Assembly: GCF_035046485.1 (NCBI RefSeq)
Contig: NC_085137.1
Coordinates: 495,998,772-496,062,771, forward strand
DNA length: 64,000 nucleotides
DNA from: Aedes albopictus
Taxonomy: Eukaryota; Arthropoda; Insecta; Diptera; Culicidae
Direction of reading: 5' to 3'
Of the stretch, positions 1-11,765 are shown piece after piece; positions within the stretch are counted from its first letter, which is position 1; the number at the start of each line of letters is the position of its first letter. A program made the translations under genes and the position numbers. The notes beneath the pieces were generated by a model that saw only the letters and a program-made list of their open reading frames with translations, was not told where the DNA came from and ran no database searches.

Positions 1-2
1 AG

Positions 3-2404
3 TTTCGAATTTTGCCCGAGGATACACAGTCGCAGAGATTCTTGTATCGCAAGGATTCCACGCAACCCATCCAAGTCTTCCTCATGGATGTAGGAACATT
101 CGGGTCCACCTGTTCACCATGTCAGGCCCAGCATATCAAGAACATGAACGCCGAAGAGCACAGGACGACTTTCCCTAGAGCAGCATCAGCGATCGTGTTC
201 AAACACTACGTCGATGACTATCTGGACAGTTTCGACAGTGAGGAAGAAGCCATCGAAGTCGCGCTGGAGGTGAAACAAGTTCACGCTAATGGAAGTTTCA
301 CTATCAGGAACTGGCTCTCTAATTCTGCTGCCGTTCTTCGACGGGTCGGGGACCCTGGCTTGCAGGATTCGAAGCAGATTGAGGCCACCAAAGAGAAGAT
401 TGTTGAGCGAGTTCTTGGGATGTCCTGGGTACCAAGCGATGACCAGTTTATGTTCGTGGTGGACGCAAGTGCAGGTAACGTGATGCCAACAAAACGGAAC
501 CTGCTACGATGCGTCATGAGCATCTTCGATCCTCTGGGACTGATGTCCCACTTCCTGATTCATGGACGGGTCATTATCCAGAATGTTTGGAGGACGCAGA
601 CAGGCTGGGACGAGGTAGTTTCTGCAGAAATTCAAACACAATGGCAGCGCTGGGTAGCGGAGTTTGCAGAACTGTCGAAAATTCGTATTCACCGCTCATA
701 TTTTCCTGGATTTTCTACGATGGACATCGGTGAGCTTCAACTCCATATCTTTACCGATGCAAGCGAGGACGCGTACGCTGCCGTAGCATATCTTCGGGCG
801 GAGATTAATAACCAAGTCTACTGTGCTCTCGTGATGGCTAAGGCTAAGGTGGCGCCACTAAAGGCTCTATCTATCCCGCGGTTGGAACTCCAAGGTGCTC
901 TACTGGGCGCTAGGATGCTGCGGACTATTATCGAAACCCACTCGTTACCCATTGCTCGACGAGTGTTGTGGACGGATTCGGAGACGGTGCTCGCCTGGAT
1001 ACGGTCTGACCATAGACGCTACCGTCAGTTTGTAGCCTGCAGAGTGGGTGAAATAGTGTCAAAAACGAATCCAGAAGACTGGCGATGGATACCCTCGAAG
1101 CAAAACGTGGCCGATGAAGCGACTAAATGGGGAAAGGGTCCCTGCCTCAGCTCTGAGTCCCGATGGATTCAAGGACCGGATTTCCTGCGATATTCTGAAG
1201 CAGAATGGCCGAAGAAGATGGAGGTGGAGTCTGCGGAAACTACAGAAGAACTTCGCGCTTGTTTGGTTCATCGGGAAATTGTGATCGACCAGGTGATAGA
1301 CTTCAGTCGATATTCCAAGTGGGAACGCTTGGTAAGGGCCTTGGCGTACGTGATCCGTTTCATCGATAATGGAAAAAATCCTAGACTGGATCAACCGAAG
1401 AAAACTGGCCGCCTGTTGCAGGACGAAATTCAGCGTTCTGAAGTAGCTCTTTGGCGTATGGTGCAAGCCTCAGCCTATCCTGAGGAAGTGGCCGTGCTGC
1501 TCAGCAAGGACCAGAAGAAGACGATTGAGAAGTCAAGCGAGATCTACAAGCTTTCGCCGTTTGCGGATGAGCAGAGAGTTCTACGTGTGGACAGCCGTAT
1601 TGGAGCAGCTCCGGACCTAGCTTACGACTGTAAATTTCCCATCATCCTCCCACGTAACCACCGGCTGACTGTACTTTTGGTAGATTGGTATCACCGCAAG
1701 TTTCTACATGCCAACAACGAAACGGTGGTAAACGAGATCCGGCAACGCTTTCAGATACCTAATCTTCGCACAGTGGTACGTAGAATCGCCAAGGACTGCC
1801 AGAGTTGTAAGGTCAAAAAAGCATCTCCCGTTACACCTAAAATGGCTCCGTTACCCCTAGCACGTCTGGAACAGTGCGGCCGACCGTTCACGTACGTCGG
1901 TCTCGATTATTTTGGGCCAGTAACGGTGAAACGTGGTCGTTCGATGGTGAAGAGATGGATCGCCTTGTTTACCTGCCTCTCGGTGAGGGCCATCCACCTT
2001 GAAGTTGTGCATTCGCTCTCAACCGAGTCCTGCAAATTGGCTATTCGACGCTTCGTTGCAGTGCGAGGAACACCCAGCGAAATTTACACCGATAACGGGA
2101 CGAATTTCCGGGGTGCTAGCCGGGAACTGACCCAGGAGATCCAGACGATCAACAATGGATTAGCCGACACCTTTACCGACGGCAATACTAAGTGGCTTTT
2201 CAACCCACCTTCGGGTCCGCACTTCGGGGGTGTATGGGAGCGACTTGTACGCTCCGTCAAGGTCGCTCTCGCATCGTTAACCAGCTTCAACAACCCCGAT
2301 GACGAGACTCTGCTAACGGTCATCGCTGAGGCGGCATCTATCATCAATTCCCGGCCGCTGACCTTCCTCCCTCTCGAATCTGCGGAACAAGAGGCACTAA
2401 CGCC
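3..2404 (+). CDS. BEL/Pao pol polyprotein, reverse transcriptase–RNase H–integrase part (partial, interrupted)
   Basis: This frame is open from the window edge, so its start is outside. Residue numbers count from the codon at position 12. The reverse-transcriptase catalytic box is YVDD (residues 66-69). RNase H follows, with the acidic motifs FTDAS and WTDSE and the WIPSKQNVADEATKW segment. The integrase zinc finger shows the paired His (YHRKFLH) and Cys (CQSCK) ligands. The integrase core has the D,D-E triad in GLDYFGP, YTDNGTNF and GPHFGGVWERL. These are the standard BEL/Pao pol domains in the usual order. Beyond 2404 the frame runs into inserted DNA and gives a proline- and glycine-rich tail, which is an artefact of that element's GC-rich terminus. 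No stop or frameshift is seen before the insertion. Confidence 0.9.
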
Positions 2405-2576
2405 CATTGGCGTAACTAGAGGGGGGGCCAGGGGGGCCAGGCCCCCCCCCCCAGAATCCGCCAGGCCCCCCCCCCCCCAGAAATTTTTCATGACTTTATA
2501 TATGGAAATTAGAAAAAATGTGAAATCCACTGTCGTGGTGACAAATCTATATTCTCAATTTAGTTGAAAATCGGAG

Positions 2577-2613
2577 TTTTCGACTAGCGAAGTTGGACTT
2601 CGCTAGTCGAAAA
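2577..2613. repeat. Perfect 16-bp hairpin near the left end of the hAT-like element
   Basis: The arm TTTTCGACTAGCGAAG (2577-2592) is complemented exactly at 2598-2613 across a 5-base loop. It is subterminal to the left TIR. Its function is unknown; it could be a transposase-binding or fold-back feature. Confidence 0.8.
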
Positions 2614-2689
2614 TTCCGGGTTTCAACTGCACGTACAGTAATAGAAATTTATTTGGCATAATATGTGTTTAAATTGACAGTTATTGGAG

Positions 2690-4066
2690 GCCCTGGCCAA
2701 GTTCGCAGGGGTTGACGGTATTGAAGTGAAGGAGTTTCATTTTGATTATTGTAATGTAGTGTTCTTTAGTGAAACATATCACCTTTTTAACACTTTAATG
2801 CGCCTCCAACGGTTCATCACGAACCGGCTGCTGCAGATGGAGTATGACTGATCATATGCATCAGACATGCTCGATAAACACGGAGGATCCGCCAGGGCTC
2901 AGTAGAGTCTATTCCCAAGCAATAGTTTCAAGTCGGTTGGATTTGAGAAGGTAAGTTACAAATCCTAATAAAAGTTATACAGTATTTGTGACAGGTTTTG
3001 GAACCTTTAACAACCAGCTGACTTCAAAATGTTGTTTGGGCTCTATTTCCCACGTTTCTCGGTTAATTTTGATTAGTAATTTATTAATGTCATAGTCGCT
3101 TTGTCGATTTTTTACCATGTTAGTTGGTCATATTTTCTTTAAATAATGCAATTAAAATAAACCGACGAATTAATAGTGGGAAGGAGATTTGCAGCACTTA
3201 ATTGTGCTGATAGATTCGAAGCTAACGTGCGAACATTTAAACGCATTGTTGACATCAATGTGTTCGACGTGACACTTCGGACAAAAGCTGACTGCTTTTT
3301 ATTAACTGAACAACGTTACTTTTGTATGACTAGGTTGACATTTCTAGGCCACGCATGAGAAAATGACATGGTTTATCGAGGTAGGACCGATGGGACAGAA
3401 CGAATTTGAATATTTTTCATAGTATTTGTAGGGGGATGAATACATAATAGTTGACAAGCAATTTTTGTTTTATTACAATCAACTGACCAACTTGGCGAGG
3501 CTTGCTTACATAACAACTGACAATAAAGAAACCTGTTTTCCTTGACCTTCTGCGCAATGGACATCCGACAAAAACACGTGTTTTCGTTAATCTCCTAGGC
3601 ATTATTAAGACATGACGTATGTGCATGACGAAACAACTAGCAGGACACAGTTCCAGACGTCTCTTTTTAATAACGACATTCAGCATATTTCCAATAAAAC
3701 TACACTTCAATAAAGCAAAGACTAAAGCTGCTATGATAGAACAGATCAGAATGACTGAATTGACTATTACCTTGGAGATCTACTTCGAATAACTGACAAA
3801 TTGACAAGAACCTAACTAAATACATGGACCATACTATAAAAAACCAATTGACAAAAAGAAAAAAAAAAGGGGAAACTTTTATTAAAACTATTTTTGTTCA
3901 ACGCAGGCCAAAACAGTGTCGACTTGGGCCACACACGCCTACGTACTTCTGTGTGTTGAAACAAAAATAGAGGCTCCTAGAAGCAAATGTAGGGAAAGGG
4001 TGCGGTGTAGAATATAAGCACAGTGTTGCTACCGCCGTAATCACTTTGAAAAAAAAAAAAAAAAAA
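2690..4066 (+). pseudogene. Poly(A)-tailed retro-insertion with a short C-terminal coding remnant: probable 5'-truncated processed pseudogene
   Basis: ATTGACAGTTATTGGAG occurs at 2673-2689 and again at 4067-4083. The second copy directly follows an A tract (4049-4066). This is the signature of LINE-machinery insertion of a polyadenylated RNA. The insert opens with 53 sense codons (2690-2848) and a stop (2849-2851). About 1.2 kb of non-coding, AT-rich sequence follows, with an AATATA poly(A)-signal variant near 4012. This looks like the last codons and 3' UTR of a host mRNA. The peptide (for example VDGIEVKEFHFDY near its start) is not one I recognise. A 5'-truncated LINE is the alternative, but no LINE motif is visible. 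Confidence 0.55.
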
Positions 4067-4083
4067 TTGACAGTTATTGGAGA

Positions 4084-5897
4084 CAGTTCTCAATTTGTCA
4101 CTCTTTACAAGATCATTGTCCAAAATGGTCTATGTAATTAGTTAGTTTTGTTTGGAAATATTATATAATCAGAATTATATAAAAAGCAATACTTTGTACA
4201 TCTTCTTTTTTAAATCGCTGAGAAATTGAATCTAAATGATAATTTCCAGGAGTTCCTGGATAGGTATCTTTAAGAATATTTGAATTTTCTAGCAGCATTA
4301 CTGCAAAATATGGTTAAGTGCTTCTTTATGGAAATCAAGCATCATGTGGGAAAAAACTCTGGTTGAATTTGCAATGGAATTCCAGCAAAAGTTTGTGAAT
4401 TCCTAGTGAGAATAGATGTAGACGTAGCTGAAGCGTAAACGCAAGGGTATTCATTAAAACCATGCTGGAGGTGATTTCTAGTCGGTTACTATTAATTTCT
4501 TTTATTTCGTGGGCCAGGGGTATTTTTGCGTCTATCAAACAACGCACAAATTCAAATGGTCATTGAGGAAGTTTTAATATATTTAAAAGCTGGTGCTGCA
4601 GATGTAATTGTAAGTTTGAAGGTATTCATGATTGGACTTGTAAAAGACTTGGTATTCATGAGATAATTGTGAAAGAATTCCTGGATGACTTCTTGGAGAA
4701 TTTCTTGACTTCTTTGTCCCTCTAAAATTATCTAAAAGAATTTCAATACAAATCGCTGGAGGAATTCCTCTAGAAATCCTTCAAATTATTCAAAAAATCT
4801 ACAAGTAATCCTAAAAAAACTCTGGGATGAATCCCTGAAAACATTATGAACGGTATACTGTAATTTTTTAACTAACCGCTGAATAAATTTAAAAAAAAAT
4901 CCCGAGAGAAATTTTGGAAGAAATCATTACAAGGATTCTCGGAGCAATACCTGCAGGAATCCCTGGAGTAATTTTCCCTGGATGAATTCCTGGAGGAATC
5001 CGAAAAGCAATTATGCTAGGAATTGGGTTCTTTAGGGGTATCCGGATTATTTTATAATCGGATTCTGCGCCCAAAATTTAGCCGAAATCCAAAATTTCAT
5101 AATTTTTGGAGTCCGGGAACTATTTTCAAAATGCATTTAAAGCTTGTATGGGGATTTTTTTTTGTTCGTGTCGAACTGTCACTTTATCGATTACTCTGTC
5201 ATTCTATCCACGAAAATTGAAACTGTTTTGTTAATTTAACCATCAAAACAAAGGTATTGGAATCCAATAAAATCACGTTATACTCAGAAAAATGAGCTCT
5301 TTCGATTAGGCTATAGAAAATAGCAATATTTTATTCACTAAACAACCCAATTTCAGGAAAAAAAATCTGAAGAATCCGCATCAGAAATCCCTGTAGAAAT
5401 TACTAGAAAATTTTTTAGATGAATCCTTGGAGGAATTTCTGGATGCATTCCTGGAGGAATCCTTAGAGGAATTCTTCAAGAAATCACAGGAGGAGTTCCT
5501 AGATGTATTTCTGGAGGATATGCGGGAGAAACTTCTGGAAAAATTCCATGCGGAATCTCTGGAAAAGTTCCTGGACTAATGCCTGGAACATTAGGGGATT
5601 TTTTTTTATTATCGTTCAAATTGGTATGAAGTTTCTGAAGGTTAATGAAATTAGGTAGGGATCATATATATTTGAAAAACTAAATTGAAAAAAATCAGGG
5701 TCGCCTTTTTTCCGGAAAACTCCAGTGAAAATCAAACATTTTCCACAGACACCATCTACTTTGAAAAATCATAGAACGAAGCATCAAAGGCTCATTTTTT
5801 TGTGAAATCATAAGCAAATTTTCTCAGCAATTCCAAGATGGATTTCTGGAGGAAATCCTAGAAATTTTTTTGGACAAATTCCTGGCGGATTCCCTGG
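4084..5897. repeat. AT-rich interior of the hAT-like element grading into weak minisatellite
   Basis: There is no gene. From about 4640 scattered GGAATTCCTGGA-like motifs appear, separated by AT-rich stretches. Short open frames here have no recognisable domain. Confidence 0.5.
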
Positions 5898-5910
5898 AAA
5901 GTTAATGGAT

Positions 5911-5958
5911 TGATTGATTGATTTGTCTTTTTTAAAGAGACTTTCCGCCCTTGGCTCC
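5911..5958 (-). mobile_element. 48-bp severely 5'-truncated retroposon tail
   Basis: The 13-bp AAAGTTAATGGAT occurs at 5898-5910 and 5959-5971 and brackets 48 bp. Read on the minus strand, the insert ends in a tandem ATCA/TCAA-type tail after GGAGCCAAGGGCGGAAAG. A simple-repeat tail and exact TSD show a target-primed insertion in which only the 3' end was copied. Confidence 0.7.
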
Positions 5959-5989
5959 AAAGTTAATGGATAAATTTCTGAAGGAGGCA

Positions 5990-7336
5990 TCCCTGGAGAA
6001 GTTCCTGGAGTAATGCCTGGAGCATTAGAGAAATTTCTGATGAAATTCCAAGATAAATTTCTAGAAGAATTCCAAGAGGAATTTCTGGAGGAATTCCAGG
6101 AGGAATTCTTGGAGGAATCTCACGGAAGACTCCTTAGAGGAATCCCTGCAGGAATTTCTGGTATATTCTTAATTCCTCCTGGTGGAATTTCTAGAAGAAC
6201 CCGTGAAATAACTCCTGGACGGATTTCTTGAGGAATCCCTGGAGTTGAAATTCATGGATTTATTCCTAGAGGAAACCTGAAAGAATTTCCGGAGGAATCC
6301 CTTGGGAAAATTCCTATAGAATTTCCTGAAGAATCTCCTGAAAGAATATCGAAAGCAATCTCTAAAGGATTTCCTGCAGAAATTCCTAGAGGAAAGCTGT
6401 AGGAATTTCCGAAGAAATTCCTGGAGGGATTCTTGGATCAATTTCTGAAGAAATTCCTGTAGGAATTTCTGAAGAAATACCTACGGTAAATCTTGGTGGA
6501 ATTTCTTGAGGAGGCCCTAGAGACACTGCGGTAGTAATTTCTGAGGAATTCCCAGAGGAATTCCTGAAGGAATTCCTATATGAATTTCTGAAGGACTTTC
6601 TGAAGGAATTCCTGGAGTATTTCTGAAGGACTTTCTGAAGGAATTCCTGGAGTATTTCTGAAGAAACCTCATAAGGAATTCCCGCAAAATTTCTTAGTGA
6701 AATTTCTACAAAAATTCTTTAAAGAAACCCTGAATTCTTGGAAAGAACCCTGGAGAAATCCCTGAAACAAATTTCTGGAGGAATCTTAGCAGGGATTCCT
6801 GGAGGAACTTCCGGACAAGTTCCAGGTGGAATTTCAGGAGGAATTTCTGGACAAATCTTTATAGGAAATCTTGGGGAAATTCCATGGAACTATTCATGGA
6901 TGAATTCCAGGAGGAATCCCTTAATCAATTCTTTGAGGAATCCTTCAATGAATTCCTGGAAGAATCTCTAGAGGAATTCTGGAAGGAATCCATGGAGAAA
7001 TTTCTGAATATATTCATAGAGAAATTCCTAAAGAAATTCCTAGAGAAATTCCTAGAGGAATTCTGAGAGGAATTTCTAATGGAGTTCCAGGAGAAATTTC
7101 CAGAGGAATTTCTGGAGGACTTACAGGAGCAATTTCAGAAGGAATTTCTGGAAGAATTACTGGAGAAATCATCGGAGGAATTTCTGGAGGAATCCATGAA
7201 ATAATTCCTGGAGGAATATGTAGAGGAAATCTCAGAGAAGAAATTCCTGGATTAATTCTTGAGGGAAACCCTGGAAGGATTTCTGGAGGGATTCCCGGAA
7301 CAATTCCTGAAGGAATTGCTGTGCAAATTTCCTAAG
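5990..7336. repeat. Degenerate 12-bp minisatellite, consensus GAGGAATTCCTG
   Basis: The 12-bp unit (GAGGAATTCCTG and variants such as GAGGAATTTCTG) recurs almost without break. Because 12 is a multiple of three, open frames with repeating peptides (EEFLEEFQEEF) run through it; they are not genes. The same family recurs in seven other blocks of this window. Confidence 0.85.
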
Positions 7337-8879
7337 AAATTCAGGGTGTCTACTACCTGGAAAAACCTGGAAAACCGGGAATCCTCAGGAAATTTTATTT
7401 AGCAGGGAAAAACCTGGAATACTCAGGGAATATCTTGAGTACTCAGGGAAATTTTAGTCCGATAAAAAAAAAATGGGTCGTATGAATAAAAACCTGGTAG
7501 TAAAAATCCATACTGAAATTTCGCTACTAGGATTTTTTCCAAAAATTCCGTCAGGGTTTCTTTCTGGAACTTCTTTAGAAATACCTCCTGGAATGTCTCC
7601 CAGGATTTCTTATAAAATTCCTTCCGCATTTTCGACGCTATTTTTCTTGGTATTACTTTTTGATTTTTCTCCGGAAGGGTATACTTCCGGATTCCTTCCA
7701 GGATTTCTGAATTCCAATCGATTTCTCCTGGAGTTTTTCACGGCGATGCTATTTCTTCCCGGAGTTCCTCCAGTGTTTTGCTCAAAGAAATCTTCGCAGG
7801 ATTTCTACCAGAATTTATCCTGGATACTGTATAAGAATTTCTGTTGGGATAATTCGTGGAATTTCTTTCGGCATTCTTCATGGAAATTTTGGGACTTCCC
7901 CAGTAGATCGTTCTAGAATTTGTTTCAGAGTTGCTAAAGTTCATCCAAGGGTTTCTGAAGAAGTTCTTACGAATTTACAGCAAGAGTTCCTCAAAAGATT
8001 TCTTTCATTTTTTTTTCCTGTGATATCTTCAAACAATTGCTTTGGGTTTTCTTCAAGATGTTCTTCCTTGTCTCCTACAGGAATTTCTTAAAAGTTTTCG
8101 CGAGGTTTTTTTTAAGTTTTACCTGAGATTTCTCTTGGAACTTCTATCAGAGGATTCCTTCCGATGTTGGTCTGGTGAGATGTCTCTTAGAGTTTTTCTT
8201 AATTAACCCTGGACTTTCTCCTATTTTTTTTCCAGAGCGCCTTCTAGGATTTTCACAGGAGTTATTGCTGATATTTCTCATTGAATTCTTCCCTTGCATT
8301 CTTTCAGAGTCAGGCTGTTCCTTGTAGTTGTAGCGGATTTCTTGCAGTGGCGTGTCTGAGATTTTTTTTTTTTACAGATATTCTCTGCGTTATTCCCAAA
8401 ATTCTTCCCGGAATCTTTACCAGAAATTGTCCCGAGATTCTGGATACTCCTTTAGGGATTTCTCCCAAAATTTATTGCAGGGATTCTTCTACGGGGTTTT
8501 CTCAAAATGACTCCTGAGATAACTTACGAAATACCTTATAGGAAATTGCTGGAGAAATATTCGAGAGAATTCAAATAAAATCTTGAGACAAACTCCACAA
8601 AGTGTTATTCGACAAGCACTTCGGGAAAAACCTGAGAAAAATGAGATATCTCGAAAAAAGTTCTAGGTTATAGTAATCCCGAGTTGAAATATTAAGGACA
8701 TCCAAGGAGGAATTCTGAAAACCTCTTGGAATCCTGAAAGCAGCTATGGATGAAGTTCCACGAGGAAAACAAGAGAAATTTCGGAAAACCATCGGTAAAA
8801 ATCCCGACATAAATTATTGGATAGCTATCCCGGAAAACCACTAAGACACGGACACTGGTTTCAGCCGGCAGCTGTACCG

Positions 8880-9011
8880 ATTGAAAGAAACTCAACACGA
8901 TGTGGCTACGGATAGAAGCTATTCTCGTAAAAAAATTCATCGCTCGTAACGGGAATCAAACCCTCATTCATCCGGACTCTAACCGCATGGCTATGAGGCT
9001 CAACCAATGAC
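8880..9011 (-). mobile_element. tRNA-derived SINE remnant
   Basis: On the minus strand an A-box-like TAGCCATGCGGTTAGAG is followed at tRNA spacing by the B-box-like GGTTTGATTCC, near 8947-8990. A non-tRNA body follows towards lower coordinates. The body and lack of a plausible cloverleaf 3' end argue for a SINE head, not a tRNA gene. The boundaries are approximate. Confidence 0.55.
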
Positions 9012-9210
9012 ATGCTTGAAGAAGCTTTGAATGGTTTTGGATGGATCTTCAGGAGGAATCCAGCGAAAATCTCTGGAGGTATATCGGAAAACTTTTGCAA
9101 GAAATATCAAGACGTATCCAAACAGATATCTCGTGAAAGAATCCTGCGGAAAGCCTGGAAGAAATTCCAGGAATTACGCTCAGGAATCTTGAAAGAAATT
9201 TTGAAGAGTA

Positions 9211-9360
9211 GAGGAACTTACGTATTTTCGGCAGTTTTGTTCTCTTCGTCATGTTTTTTTTAACCTGTTGAACTTAGAGTTGGCATCAAATCCTTCTCAA
9301 CCAAGCTGAATATGACTAAGTTTCAGGCAATTTGGCCGACATACAGGAGAACAAACCTAA
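9211..9360. mobile_element. Small TA-flanked MITE, decayed copy
   Basis: It shares a closely similar sequence with 48443-48634, including the GTTCTCTTCGTC core and the complementary GAGAACAAACCT near the other end. It begins right after TA (9209-9210), but its right end is eroded. Confidence 0.5.
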
Positions 9361-9487
9361 GTCACTTTTTATAATTTTTGAAAATTTGGATTATTTTTTT
9401 GAATTATAAACTTTTAAAATTTCATCTGGAAAAACCTGGAAAACTCAGGGAATTTTATTTTGAGTTATGAGTAGACACCCTGAAATT

Positions 9488-10982
9488 CCTGGAGGAATTC
9501 CCGGATCCCTTCCTGAATAAATTACTGAAAGTATTCCTGAAGAAATACCTGGGGTAATTTTTTGTGAAATTCATGGTAGAACTCCTGGAGGAGTCCCTGA
9601 AGAAATGCCTGGATGAAATTCTGGAAGAATGCCAGGAGGAATACCTGGGATAGTTCTTGAATAAATTCCAGAAAGAATTTGTGGGGAAATTTTTAAAAGA
9701 ATCCGTTGAGGATTTCCTGGAGGATTCCTGAAAAAATATGTGAAGGAATTCCTAGAGATATCTCAGGAGGAAATCATTCAGGAATCCCAGGAAGAATTAT
9801 TGGAATATTTTTTGGATAAACTCCGGGAGGAATTCTTGGGGTACTTTCTAAATGAATCCCTGGAGGATTTTCCAGAAAAATTCTTGGAGAAATTGCGGTA
9901 GTAATTTCTGAAGGAATCCTGGATTATTGCCTGGAAGAATCCCTATAGAAATCTCTGGAGAAACTCCGAAAAATTCCTGGACTAATGCCTGGAGTAATCT
10001 CTGGATACATTTCTAGATGAGTTCCTGGTGGAGTTTTCAGAAGAACTTTGGGAGCAATCTAGTGGAGTTTGGAGTTTTTAGAAGAACTCCCGAAGCAATC
10101 TCTAGATGAATTGCTGGAGAAATCCCGGAATGAGTCCATGGAGAAACTCCCAGGAGAAATTTCTAAAGAAACCTCTTGAAAAATTCCTAGAGGAATCCTT
10201 AGAGAAATTTCTAGAGAAATTCTAGGAAGAATCCCTGGGAAAATTCTTTGAAAAACCCCTGGAGAAATCTCTGAAGCAATTTCTGGAGAAACCTCAGGAG
10301 GAATGCCTGGAAAATTCTGGACAAATTCCTGATTTTCTAGAGAATTACTTGGAAGAATCCCTGGGGGAATTCTTGCAAAAAAAAACCTGGTGGAATCCCT
10401 GAAACAATTTCTAGGAGAACCTCAGGAGGAATTCCTGGACAAATCTCTATAGGAAATCTTGGGGAAAATCCGTGGAACTATTCATGGATTCTTGATAAAA
10501 ATTCTTGAAAAAAAAATCCGGGAGGAATTTCCGAAGAAGTTCCTGGAGGAATCTCAAGATTCATTCCTGATGAAGTACAAAGTTCGATTTCTGAGGGAAC
10601 TCCAGGAGGATTTTCTGAAGAATTCTCTGGGGAAATACTGAAGAAACCGCTGAAATTCCTGAGGAAATTCTGAAATCCTGGATTAATTCCTGCGGGAGTT
10701 TCTGAAGGAATCCCAATAAGAGTTCTTCTAAAAATGTTTAAAATAATCTCGGAATTCGTTTTTTGTAAGAATTACAGAAGAAATTTCCGGTGAATCCCTG
10801 GAGGAACTCTTGAAGTAATTTCTGAAGAAATCCGATGAGGAATTCCGGAAGCAAGCCCCATTAGGAACTCTTTATGGAATTTCAGAAGAGCTTTCTTAGC
10901 GAATACCTGGAAGAATTTTTGTAGGAATATTCCTGGATAAAAAAATGAAGAAATCAATGTCTGCAGTAATTGTTGAAGGAAT
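9488..10982. repeat. 12-bp minisatellite block
   Basis: GGAATTCCTGGA-type units continue in the same orientation as at 5990-7336, so the 7342-9482 element interrupted one continuous tract. There is no gene. Confidence 0.8.
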
Positions 10983-10995
10983 ACTAGGATCCCTA

Positions 10996-11163
10996 GTGGG
11001 GCGGACCTGGTGGGATGGTTGATTATCACGCCGAGGACCTGGGATCGAATCCCACTCCCGACAAACTCGCAAAATGTGAGTTCTTCCTTCGGAAGGGAAA
11101 TAAAGCTTGGGTCCCGAGATAAACTAGCCTAGGGCTAAAAATCTCGTTAATACACATAAAAAA
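10996..11163 (+). mobile_element. tRNA-derived SINE (Feilai-like), 168 bp, with 13-bp TSD
   Basis: The SINE starts GTGGGGCGGACCTGGTGGG, with an A-box-like segment, a B box GGGATCGAATCCC near 11040 and an A-rich 3' end. It is flanked by ACTAGGATCCCTA at 10983-10995 and 11164-11176. The TSD is exact, so the insertion is recent relative to its degenerate surroundings. The Feilai family assignment is from general resemblance only. Confidence 0.8.
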
Positions 11164-11176
11164 ACTAGGATCCCTA

Positions 11177-11600
11177 AAGGTTTTTTTGTACAATTTTTTC
11201 AAGCAATTTTTGAGTTTTTTTAAGAATCTCTTACTAAAATTTTCTAAAAGAATTTCTGGAATACATTCCTGCAGAAATACTTCGAATCAATCCAGATGTG
11301 ATTATTGGAGAAATCTCTAGTGGAATTTTGGAAGGCATATATGGAGATATCCCTGTAGAAATCTCTGAATACCTGCAGAAATACCTTAAAGGATCTCTGG
11401 AGAAATTCCTGAAGGAAACTTCGAAAAAAGCACTGGAACAATTACTGGAGGAACCTCTAAAGATATCCCAGGACAAATCCCCGAAAAAATGTCTAGTGGA
11501 ATCCCTAGATGAATCCTTGATTGAATTTCTGGAAGAAGCCAAGATGGAATCAATGAATGAAGTTATGGAAAAAAATCTTGGAGGAATTGTTCGTACTCAT
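11177..11600. repeat. Last minisatellite block inside the hAT-like element
   Basis: Degenerate GAAATTCCTGGA units fade out near 11580. The open frames here (for example 11298-11651) are repeat by-products. Confidence 0.65.
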
Positions 11601-11765
11601 ATAGTTTACAAAACTATGAACAAATCTGAAACAGTCATTTTGATTACTTAAAACTACAATACTGATTTGCATATTCACATATCAGGCGCCCATCCCGCTT
11701 AAAACTCATCTCAAGTCAGGCCCCCCCTGGGCCCCCTCCAGGAAAAAATCCTCGTTACGCCAATG

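Larger units (their letters stand above)
7342..9482. mobile_element. TIR-bounded element (CAGGGTGTCTACT ends) nested in the minisatellite
   Basis: CAGGGTGTCTACT (7342-7354) is complemented at 9470-9482. Both ends are flanked by AAATT (7337-7341, 9483-9487), a possible 5-bp duplication. AAATT is common here, so the duplication is weakly supported. Subterminal ACCTGGAAAA motifs occur at both ends in the same orientation. The interior holds minisatellite in the opposite orientation (about 7500-8500), a SINE remnant and a small MITE. No transposase was recognised. Confidence 0.6.
2405..11765. mobile_element. hAT-like non-autonomous element, 9.36 kb, with nested insertions and minisatellite cargo
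   Basis: The ends are a perfect 12-bp inverted repeat, CATTGGCGTAAC (2405-2416) and its complement (11754-11765). They are flanked by an 8-bp duplication CTAACGCC cut into an open pol frame. Both subterminal regions are runs of G and C (2418-2475 and 11720-11742). An 8-bp TSD fits the hAT superfamily; P elements also make 8-bp duplications. No transposase frame is visible, so it would have moved in trans. The interior holds a hairpin (2577-2613), a poly(A) retro-insertion (2690-4066), a 48-bp LINE/SINE tail (5911-5958), a TIR element (7342-9482), a SINE (10996-11163) and long tracts of the 12-bp minisatellite. Confidence 0.8.

Noticed and set aside
5990..7336. Long open frames with Glu/Phe/Leu-rich or Arg/Asn/Ser-rich peptides
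   Set aside because: They are translations of the 12-bp minisatellite; a unit that is a multiple of three keeps frames open in several phases. The same applies to the frames at 9488-11600, 12590-14732, 30300-31595, 51860-54180 and 58690-62640.
10996..11060. tRNA gene
   Set aside because: The A and B boxes belong to a SINE head with a 168-bp body and 13-bp TSD; there is no complete cloverleaf. The same reasoning applies at 8880-9011, 25440-25520 and 28219-28300.
11763..11765. ATG at 11763 as the start of an independent gene
   Set aside because: These three bases are the end of the inserted element's right TIR; the downstream frame is the continuation of pol.
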